A stretch of DNA of 46,328 bases from Solirubrobacteraceae bacterium. GTDB taxonomy: Bacteria > Actinomycetota > Thermoleophilia > Solirubrobacterales > Solirubrobacteraceae. The notes beneath the pieces were generated by a model. That model saw nothing but the letters and a program-made list of their open reading frames with translations. It made no database searches and was not told where the DNA came from. Both the position numbers and the translations under genes were made by a program. Every line of letters starts with the position of its first letter. The stretch's first letter is position 1. Below are positions 40,101 through 46,328 of the stretch, piece by piece. The DNA lies in NCBI GenBank assembly GCA_016462625.1, contig JAEMSV010000027.1:1-46328 (forward strand), read 5' to 3'.

Positions 40101-41222
40101 ATGGACGCCACCGTGAAGCCGGCGGATGTCGATCTCCACGACGGAGACGATGGCCTCGACGAGGACGCGCCGCAGCTGCGGGTGACCAGGCAGAACACGC
40201 TGCTGTTCCTGCTGTTCGTCGCCTCAGCACTGGCCTTCCTCTACTTCGTGCTGCCGCAGATCACCGGTCTCGAGGAGACCTGGGGCAAGATCGAGGAGGG
40301 CGACCCGTGGTGGCTCATCGCCGCAGGCGTCTTCACGGTGCTCTCGTTCCTCGGGTACGTCGTGCTGTTCCGCGGCGTGTTCCGCGATGCACCGCGCATC
40401 GACATCCGCGCCAGCTACCAGATCACCATGGCCGGCCTGGCGGCGACGCGCCTGTTCGCCGCCGGTGGTGCGGGCGGCCTCGTGCTGCAGGCCTGGGCGC
40501 TGCGGGCGGCGGGGATGCCGCGGCGGCGGGTGGCCGACCAGACGCTGGTCTTCCTGATGCTCACCTACATCGTCTACATGATCGCGCTGGTGGTCTGCGG
40601 GTTCGGGCTGTTCTTCGGGATCTTCCGCGGGCCGGACGGCGCGACGACCCTGATTCCCGCGATCTTCGGCCTCACCGTGATCGTCGTTGGCCTGCTGTGC
40701 TCGGCGATCCCGACCGACCTGCAGCGGCGGCTCGACGGCTACGCCCGGCGCAGCGGGCGGTTCGGCCGGCTCGCTCAGCGGCTGGCCAACGGGCCGGCGG
40801 CAGTGTCGGCCGGCATCCGCGGTGCGTGGGTCCACGTCAGGGCGGGTGACCCGGCGGTGGCCGGCGCCGTCGCGTACTGGGCGTTCAACATCATGGTGCT
40901 GTGGGCGGCCTTCCATGCCTTCGGCGGCGCGCCCGGCTGGGCGGTCCTCGTGCTCGGGTACTTCACCGGGATGCTCGGCAATCTGCTGCCGCTGCCCGGC
41001 GGGGTGGGTGGCGTCGACGGCGGGATGATCGGCGCCTTCGCCGCGCTCGGGGTCGACGCCGGCACGGCCACGGTCGCCGTCCTGGTCTATCGCGCGTTCG
41101 CCTTCTGGCTCCCTACCATCCCGGGGGCGATCGCCTACTTCCAGCTGCGGCACACCGTGCAGGGCTGGCGTGACGAGCGCCGGGAGCAGAAGGCCTCACA
41201 GCTCGCGACGGCAACCGCCTGA
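40101..41222 (+). CDS. LPG synthase/flippase-type integral membrane protein (UPF0104/AglD2-like)
   Basis: A 373-residue protein with an acidic cytoplasmic N-terminus (about 1-40) and about eight helices. Internal signatures are TRLFAAGGAGGLVLQAWALRAAGMPRRRVADQT and LLPLPGGVGGVDGGMIGAFAALGVD, the two blocks typical of the lysylphosphatidylglycerol synthetase transmembrane region family. Without the catalytic GNAT-like domain these act as lipid or lipid-linked sugar flippases or unknown transporters. ATG 40101 is used; the open frame to 40059 has no supporting signal. It is probably part of the envelope neighbourhood with the GT-C proteins. Confidence 0.85.
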   Translation: MDATVKPADVDLHDGDDGLDEDAPQLRVTRQNTLLFLLFVASALAFLYFVLPQITGLEETWGKIEEGDPWWLIAAGVFTVLSFLGYVVLFRGVFRDAPRIDIRASYQITMAGLAATRLFAAGGAGGLVLQAWALRAAGMPRRRVADQTLVFLMLTYIVYMIALVVCGFGLFFGIFRGPDGATTLIPAIFGLTVIVVGLLCSAIPTDLQRRLDGYARRSGRFGRLAQRLANGPAAVSAGIRGAWVHVRAGDPAVAGAVAYWAFNIMVLWAAFHAFGGAPGWAVLVLGYFTGMLGNLLPLPGGVGGVDGGMIGAFAALGVDAGTATVAVLVYRAFAFWLPTIPGAIAYFQLRHTVQGWRDERREQKASQLATATA

Positions 41223-41239
41223 TCCATCACGCCACCCAC

Positions 41240-41245
41240 TATACT
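41240..41245 (+). promoter_or_regulatory. -10 element of trxB
   Basis: TATACT ends 7 nt before GTG 41253 and 13 nt before ATG 41259. At this spacing the GTG would sit at or one base after the transcription start, i.e. a leaderless mRNA. Confidence 0.55.
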
Positions 41246-41252
41246 TTGTGAA

Positions 41253-42299
41253 GTGACCATGACCTCTGACCGCATCGAGAACGTCGTCATCGTCGGCAGC
41301 GGGCCGGCCGGCTACACGGCGGCGCTGTACACGTCGCGCGCCAACCTCGAGCCGCTCGTGATCGAGGGGTTCCTGTGGGGCGGGCTGCTCCAGCAGACCA
41401 CCGACGTCGAGAACTACCCGGGCTTCCCCGCCGGGATCATGGGCCCGGAGCTCATGCAGCAGATGCGCGACCAGGCCGAGCGCTTCGGCACGCGGTTCAT
41501 CACCGACGAGGCGACCAAGGTCGAGCTGGCCACCGAGGCCGGCGGCATCCACAAGGTGTGGGTCGGCGACGAAGTCCATCTGACCCGCACGGTCGTCCTC
41601 GCGATGGGCGCCGAGCACAAGAAGCTCTCGGTCCCCGGTGAGGTCGAGCTGGGCGGCCGCGGGGTCTCCTACTGCGCGACCTGCGACGCCGCGTTCTTCC
41701 GCGACCGCGCGACGGTCATCGTGGGCGGCGGCGACAGCGCGATGGAGGAGGCGATCTTCCTCTCGAAGTTCTCCTCGAAGGTCGTGGTCGTCCATCGCCG
41801 CGATGAGTTCCGCGCGTCGAAGATCATGCTCGATCGCGCACGCGAGACGGAGAACATCGAGTTCCTCACGCCGTACACCGTCGACGAGTTCTGCGCCGGT
41901 GAGGATGGCTCGCTCGCGATCGCGAAGCTGCGCAACACCGAGGACGACTCCACCCGCGAGCTGGAGATCGACGGTGCGTTCATCGCCATCGGCCACGAGC
42001 CGCAGTCCGGCATCGTGGCCGGGCAGGTCGACGTCGACGGTGACGGCTACGTCAAGGTCGACGGCCGCTCGACCAGGACCGGCCGCCCGGGCGTCTTCGC
42101 GGCCGGGGATCTCGTCGACCACACGTACCGCCAGGCGATCACGGCGGCGGCGTCCGGCTGTCAGGCTGCGCTCGACGCCGAGTGGTACCTGCGCGACACG
42201 CCGAGCATCGAGACGCCCGCGGGGATCGCCGACGGCGACCTCGCCGAGAAGCAGTGGGGGCCGACCACCGCGTCGGCGCCCATCAACCTGCCGCACTGA
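41253..42299 (+). CDS. trxB: Thioredoxin reductase
   Basis: A 348-residue FAD/NADPH flavoprotein. The FAD site is VVIVGSGPAGYTAALY, the redox-active disulfide is CATC (C141, C144), the NADPH site is VIVGGGDSAMEEAIFL with HRRDEFRAS, and the second FAD motif is GVFAAGDLVDHTYRQAITAAASG. It reduces thioredoxin. A C-terminal tail of about 35 residues extends beyond the usual end. Either GTG 41253 or ATG 41259 could be the start. No thioredoxin gene follows, so trxB stands alone here between envelope genes. Confidence 0.96.
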   Translation: MTMTSDRIENVVIVGSGPAGYTAALYTSRANLEPLVIEGFLWGGLLQQTTDVENYPGFPAGIMGPELMQQMRDQAERFGTRFITDEATKVELATEAGGIHKVWVGDEVHLTRTVVLAMGAEHKKLSVPGEVELGGRGVSYCATCDAAFFRDRATVIVGGGDSAMEEAIFLSKFSSKVVVVHRRDEFRASKIMLDRARETENIEFLTPYTVDEFCAGEDGSLAIAKLRNTEDDSTRELEIDGAFIAIGHEPQSGIVAGQVDVDGDGYVKVDGRSTRTGRPGVFAAGDLVDHTYRQAITAAASGCQAALDAEWYLRDTPSIETPAGIADGDLAEKQWGPTTASAPINLPH

Positions 42300-42315
42300 G
42301 TAGCGTGCGCGCCGC

Positions 42316-43818
42316 TTGACGGCGACGCGCACCCCAGCTCCGCTCGCCGCTCCCGCATGGGAGCGGCTCGTGCCGCGCGTCGCGCTGGTGCTCCTCGTGC
42401 TGGGCGCGCTCGCCGGGGCGCTGTCGTTCACGACGTATCCGAACTACGACTCGATGATGGCCCTCGTCTGGGGCCGCGACGTTCTGGACGGGACCCTCCC
42501 GGCGTTCGACGCGTACCGGGCGCCGACCCAGCACCCGCTGCTCATCCTGCTCGGCGTGGTGTTCGCGCCGCTCGGCGGGGCGGCCGAGCCGCTCATGGTC
42601 GGGTTCGGGATCGGCGGCTACGTCGCGCTGGTCCTAGGCGTCTACCGCCTCGGCCGGGTGACGATCGGCGTGCTCGGCGGGCTGGTCGCGGGGGTGCTCG
42701 TCGCGTCGCGCCTGAACCTCGCGCTGCTGGCGTCGATCGCGTTCCTCGACATCCCGTACTGCGCGCTGATCATCTGGGCGGCCGCGCTGGAGGTGGAGCG
42801 TCCGCGCCGTGGCGGTGTGGTCTGGGCGCTGCTCGCGCTGGCGGGGCTGCTGCGTCCCGAGGCCTGGGCGCTCGCGGGGCTGTACGCGGTCTGGGTCGGC
42901 TGGTCGCTTCCCTGGCGGGGCCGGGCGCGCGCGGTCGCGCTCGCGGCGATCGCCCCGGTCCTGTGGTCGCTGGTGGACCTGATCGTCACCGGGAACCCGG
43001 TCTTCTCGCTGACGTATACGGACGGCTCGGCGGCGGATCTCCAGCGTGAGCGGCCGCTGACGAGCCTGCCCTGGCTCATGGTCCGCCTGCTCGCCGAGAT
43101 CCTGAAGTGGCCCGTCGTCGGGATGGCGGTCGCCGGCGTGGTCCTGGCGATCGTGCTGCGCAGGCGGCAGTTCGCGGTGCCCGCCGTGCTCGTGGTGGTG
43201 ACGTGTGCGGAGTATCTGGTGATCGCCTCGGGCGGACTCGCGACCGTCTACCGCTACCTGCTCGTGGCGGCGCTCGCGCTTGCCGTGTTCGCCGCGTTCT
43301 CCCTGACCGGCTGGACCACGATCGCGCGCGGCCGGGCGCGGACCGCGTGGACTGTCGTGGCGGTGGCCGGAATCGTCCTCGGCGCCGCGTACACCGTCAC
43401 GCACACGAACCCGGCCAAGGTGCGCGTCGAGCTGCGCGACCGCGAGCGGATCCGGGCGAACCTCACGGCGCTCCTGCGCGACCCCGCGGTGGCCGCGGCA
43501 CGGCGCTGCGGGCCGCTGACCGTGCAGAACCACAAGCTCGTACCGGAGGTCCGCTGGATCCTCGACCTGCCCGACGGCGCGGTCATCGCCCGGTCGGATC
43601 GTTCGCAGCAGGTGCAGACGCGCGGGGTGACGATCCTGATCGACCGGCGGATCGAGCGGCGGCCGGCGCTGAACATCTTCGAGGTGCCCCGTGATCGTGA
43701 CCTGCGGATCGAGCTGCCGCCGGCCGGATTCCGGCCCATCGCGGGGAACCGGGACTTCGCGGCATGGGCTCGTTGCGACGGCGATCCGCCCCTGGTGCGC
43801 GTCGCCCGACCGGGATAG
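42316..43818 (+). CDS. GT-C-like polytopic membrane protein (ArnT/GT87-like)
   Basis: A 500-residue protein with about ten hydrophobic helices. The first external loop reads YPNYDSMMALVWGRDVLDGTLPAFDAYRAPTQHP, resembling the acidic donor/metal loop of GT-C mannosyl- or arabinosyltransferases. The C-terminal part (about 380-500) is soluble, probably external. TTG 42316 opens the frame 17 nt after trxB; a -10-like TAGCGT ends 9 nt before it. A polyprenyl-phosphate-sugar-dependent glycosyltransferase is the most likely role; the substrate is not predictable. Confidence 0.78.
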   Translation: MTATRTPAPLAAPAWERLVPRVALVLLVLGALAGALSFTTYPNYDSMMALVWGRDVLDGTLPAFDAYRAPTQHPLLILLGVVFAPLGGAAEPLMVGFGIGGYVALVLGVYRLGRVTIGVLGGLVAGVLVASRLNLALLASIAFLDIPYCALIIWAAALEVERPRRGGVVWALLALAGLLRPEAWALAGLYAVWVGWSLPWRGRARAVALAAIAPVLWSLVDLIVTGNPVFSLTYTDGSAADLQRERPLTSLPWLMVRLLAEILKWPVVGMAVAGVVLAIVLRRRQFAVPAVLVVVTCAEYLVIASGGLATVYRYLLVAALALAVFAAFSLTGWTTIARGRARTAWTVVAVAGIVLGAAYTVTHTNPAKVRVELRDRERIRANLTALLRDPAVAAARRCGPLTVQNHKLVPEVRWILDLPDGAVIARSDRSQQVQTRGVTILIDRRIERRPALNIFEVPRDRDLRIELPPAGFRPIAGNRDFAAWARCDGDPPLVRVARPG

Positions 43819-43821
43819 GGT
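43816..43821 (+). promoter_or_regulatory. -10-like box 8 nt before asnB
   Basis: TAGGGT within GGATAGGGTCCG, the same 12-nt string and the same 8-nt distance to ATG as at the HIT gene (16852-16857). It overlaps the stop codon of the upstream gene. Confidence 0.45.
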
Positions 43822-43829
43822 CCGCGCGA

Positions 43830-45749
43830 ATGTGCGGGATCTGCGGACTGCTCTCGCTCGACGGTTCCGCACCCGTGGACCCGGCGCAGCTCGGCGCGAT
43901 GTGTGCGGCCATCGCGCACCGCGGCCCCGACGGTGAGGGCACGTACGTCGACGGGCCCGTCGGGCTCGGCGCCCGCCGCCTGGCGCTCGTCGACGTCGAG
44001 CACGGCGCGCAGCCGGTCGGCAGCGAGGACGGCGCGATCCAGGTCGTTCTCAACGGCGAGATCTACAACCACGGCGCGCTCCGTCGCGGCCTGGAACGGC
44101 GCGGGCATCGCTTCGCCACGCACTGCGACACCGAGGTCCTCGCGCACCTGTACGAGGAGCACGGCCCGCGCATGATGGAACAGCTGCGAGGCATGTTCGC
44201 GTTCGCGATCTGGGACGGGCGCGCGCGGCGGCTGCTGCTGGCCCGGGATCGGTTCGGCATCAAACCGCTGCTCTACGCGCTCGACGACCGGCGCCTGGCC
44301 TTCGCCTCCGAGCTGAAGGCACTGCTCCGGCTGTCGGACATCCCGCGGGACCTCGATCCCGACGCGCTGACGACGTACCTTGCGGTCAACGCCGTGCCCG
44401 CGCCGATGACGATGCTGCGCGCGGTCCGCAAGCTGCCGGCCGGGCATCTGCTGATCGCCGAGCGCGGGGGTGTGCGGATCGAGCGCTGGGCGACCGACCT
44501 CCCGGCTGCCGCCGATGCGCTCCGGCACGAGGACGAGCACGTGCTCGCCGAGGAGCTCCGCGAGCGGCTGCGGGATTCCGTGCGAATGCACCTGCGGGCC
44601 GATGTCCCGGTCGGCGTGCTGCTCAGCGGGGGTGTGGACTCGGGCGTGATCGCCGCGCTCGCCGCCGAGGAGACGCCGCGGCTGCAGACCTTCACCGTTG
44701 GCTTCCGCGAGCGCTCCTTCGACGAGCTGGTGATGGCGCGCACCGTCGCCGAGCGCTTGGGTACCGACCACCACGAGCTGATCGTCGAGCCGGGCGACGC
44801 GGACGTCCTGCCCGACGTCGCGCGCAGCATGGACGAGCCGCGCGGCGACGCGACCGCGCTGCCCTACTGGCTTGCGGCGCGCCGGGTGTCGGGATCGCGC
44901 AAGGCGGTGCTGTCGGGCGAGGGCGGGGACGAGCTCTTCGCCGGGTACCAGACGTACGCGGCGGGCGGCCTGGGCGCGGCGGGCGCGCGCGCCGCAGCCC
45001 TCGTGGCGCCGGTGGTCGCGCGGCTGCCGAGCTCTTCGCGGCGGCTCAGCCTGGACTTCCGGGTGCGCCGGCTCGCGCTCGGCGCGGGGCTCGGGCCGCT
45101 CGAGCGCCACCACGCCTTCAAGGAGATCCTGAGCGCAGCGCAGCGCGAGGCCGTCGCGCAGGACGGACGGCTTGGTTCGGCCGACCCGATCGCCGCCCAC
45201 CGCCGGCTCTACGCCGAGGCCGCGGCGGCCCCGCCGATCGCGCGCCTGCAGCACGTCGACCTCGGCACCTTCCTCGCTGACGACCTGCTCACGCAGGCCG
45301 ACCGCGCCGGGATGGCGCACGGGGTGGAGGTCCGCGTGCCGTTCCTCGATCCGGCTGTCGCGGAGTTCGCCCGGGCGCTGCCCGACCGCTGCAAGGTCCG
45401 CGGGATGCAGACCAAGCGCCTCCTGCGGCTAGCCGCCGCGCCGCTCGTGCCGCGTGACGTCGCCGAGGGGCCGAAGCGCGGGTTCGTGGCCCCCGCGGCG
45501 GCCTGGCTGCGCGGAGAGCTCGAGCCGGTGGCCCGCGACATCCTCGGGCGCGAGACGCTCGAGCGGCAGGGGATGCTGCGCCCGGAGGCCGTGACGGCGA
45601 TGCTCGATCGCCACGCGGCGCGGCGGGAGGACCTCAGCCGCCCCCTGTGGGCGCTGATGGCCCTGACCCTGTGGCACGACGCGGTGCTGGGCGGGGCCGC
45701 GCCAAACGACGCGCAACCGCCGCTGAGCGGCGTAGCCTCCGCGCCATGA
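43830..45749 (+). CDS. asnB: Asparagine synthase (glutamine-hydrolysing)
   Basis: A 639-residue protein. The N-terminal Ntn glutaminase starts MCGICGLLSL with Cys2 as nucleophile and has HRGPDGEG, LNGEIYN and RDRFGIKPL. The ATP-dependent synthetase domain has the PP-loop LLSGGVDSG, the LSGEGGDELFAGY motif and the KR.LR...PL.P region. It forms asparagine from aspartate, glutamine and ATP; paralogues near glycosyltransferases may instead amidate envelope components. ATG 43830 is chosen because it exposes Cys2; the upstream open frame overlaps the previous gene. The stop overlaps the next start (ATGA). Confidence 0.94.
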   Translation: MCGICGLLSLDGSAPVDPAQLGAMCAAIAHRGPDGEGTYVDGPVGLGARRLALVDVEHGAQPVGSEDGAIQVVLNGEIYNHGALRRGLERRGHRFATHCDTEVLAHLYEEHGPRMMEQLRGMFAFAIWDGRARRLLLARDRFGIKPLLYALDDRRLAFASELKALLRLSDIPRDLDPDALTTYLAVNAVPAPMTMLRAVRKLPAGHLLIAERGGVRIERWATDLPAAADALRHEDEHVLAEELRERLRDSVRMHLRADVPVGVLLSGGVDSGVIAALAAEETPRLQTFTVGFRERSFDELVMARTVAERLGTDHHELIVEPGDADVLPDVARSMDEPRGDATALPYWLAARRVSGSRKAVLSGEGGDELFAGYQTYAAGGLGAAGARAAALVAPVVARLPSSSRRLSLDFRVRRLALGAGLGPLERHHAFKEILSAAQREAVAQDGRLGSADPIAAHRRLYAEAAAAPPIARLQHVDLGTFLADDLLTQADRAGMAHGVEVRVPFLDPAVAEFARALPDRCKVRGMQTKRLLRLAAAPLVPRDVAEGPKRGFVAPAAAWLRGELEPVARDILGRETLERQGMLRPEAVTAMLDRHAARREDLSRPLWALMALTLWHDAVLGGAAPNDAQPPLSGVASAP

Positions 45750-46328
45750 GACGCGCGACGATCGCCGGCGCGCTCGCCGTGCTCCTGATGCTGTGCTGCG
45801 CGGCGGCGCCCGCGCTGGCCCAGGATTCCGCCGCCCCAGAGGGCGCTGAGCCGCACTGGCTGCCCGATGAGGAGTGGGTCAACCTGCTGTGGCTGCCGTA
45901 CGACGAGGACCGGCTCTACCGGCTGCTGGACATGAGCCGCGGGGACGTCTTCCGCTGGGTGCGCATCGACGCGTCGAACACCCTCGCGCAGCTCGGACGG
46001 CGCCGGGGTCTCACCGCGGACGAGCTGGCCTCCAAGCTCGTCGAGCCGCGCCGCGGGAAGGTCTCGGCCAAGACACTGAAGGTCATCCGCCGTGCCGCGC
46101 GGCGTACCGTGACGCAGGGGCACCTGGGCCAGCACTTCCTCTTCCATGCACTGCACCAGACCGCCGTGCCCGCGCACGCCCGGTGGATCTTCGGGGTTCG
46201 CACCCAGGAGGACTGGTTCAACCTGCGCCGCGCCGAGGTCAGCCCGCTGCAGATCGGGGAGCTGCACGGCCGGACGCGCACGATGATGCGCAAGCGCGTC
46301 GAGCAGACGCTGCGCGACGCGGCGACGA
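45746..46328 (+). CDS. Secreted protein of unknown function, truncated at the window edge
   Basis: 194 codons are visible before the right edge, with no stop. ATG 45746 overlaps the asnB stop (ATGA). Residues 1-24 are a signal peptide (MRRATIAGALAVLLMLCC, then AAAPALA). The mature part is acidic at first and then basic and helical. It contains two loosely similar blocks, each with a Trp-x-Asn-Leu opening (EEWVNLLWLP and EDWFNLRRAE) and a later helical segment with clustered Arg, so an internal repeat is possible. I do not recognise the family. Confidence 0.75.
   Translation, partial: MRRATIAGALAVLLMLCCAAAPALAQDSAAPEGAEPHWLPDEEWVNLLWLPYDEDRLYRLLDMSRGDVFRWVRIDASNTLAQLGRRRGLTADELASKLVEPRRGKVSAKTLKVIRRAARRTVTQGHLGQHFLFHALHQTAVPAHARWIFGVRTQEDWFNLRRAEVSPLQIGELHGRTRTMMRKRVEQTLRDAAT

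Overview
The window is high-GC DNA (about 70% G+C by eye), densely coded on both strands with many 1-4 nt stop/start overlaps (ATGA, GTGA, TCAT read in reverse). A GuaB3-type IMP dehydrogenase paralogue, a CsoR copper sensor, a long acidic extension on ribosomal protein S9, an ECF41 sigma factor and probable leaderless transcripts point to an actinobacterium. The content fits the deep-branching Thermoleophilia/Solirubrobacterales, but that placement is inference and no 16S gene is present. I see no rRNA, tRNA, CRISPR array, insertion sequence or phage gene; this looks like ordinary chromosome.

Layout. 1-2189: end of guaB3 and complete guaA (GMP synthesis). 2196-4713: a zinc-ribbon membrane protein, an NmrA-like SDR plus ECF41 sigma operon preceded by a near-ideal ECF41 promoter, and csoR with a visible operator. 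4724-5902: a secreted M23 peptidase. 6212-15599: rplM-rpsI, glmM, glmS, acpS, nnr, a CBS protein, alr and cca, i.e. ribosome, amino-sugar, ACP, NAD(P)H repair and D-alanine functions. 15596-19739: M28 peptidase, HIT protein, a crotonase and two tandem alpha/beta hydrolases. 19740-22269: an ABC-2 exporter operon. 22365-25173: small secreted or hypothetical proteins and a cytochrome c-cupredoxin fusion lipoprotein.

25184-35822 is the most distinctive part. It holds two cytochrome c oxidase clusters on the minus strand. Cluster A (25184-29832) encodes a caa3 oxidase: subunit II fused to cytochrome c, an A2-type subunit I (YSHPAVY), a tandem universal-stress-like protein, subunit III and a 36-codon membrane peptide. 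Cluster B (30971-35034) encodes an A1-type oxidase (GHPEVY) with heme O synthase and two tiny membrane proteins, one of them a 36-codon peptide, but no subunit III. An AraC-type regulator and a CBS-domain gene with a strong promoter lie between them.

35842-46328: a class I glutamine-amidotransferase-like hydrolase coupled to a possible gamma-glutamylcyclotransferase-fold protein, then a probable envelope-glycan neighbourhood (two large GT-C-like membrane proteins, an LPG-synthase/flippase-type membrane protein, AsnB) interrupted by trxB, ending in a truncated secreted protein of unknown function.

I did not find a clear new defence or mobile system. The best leads are the oxidase clusters with their unannotated micropeptides and stress-like protein, the ECF41 regulon, the cytochrome-cupredoxin fusion, two genes whose best start is a CTG codon, and recurring -10-like boxes 6-9 nt before start codons.
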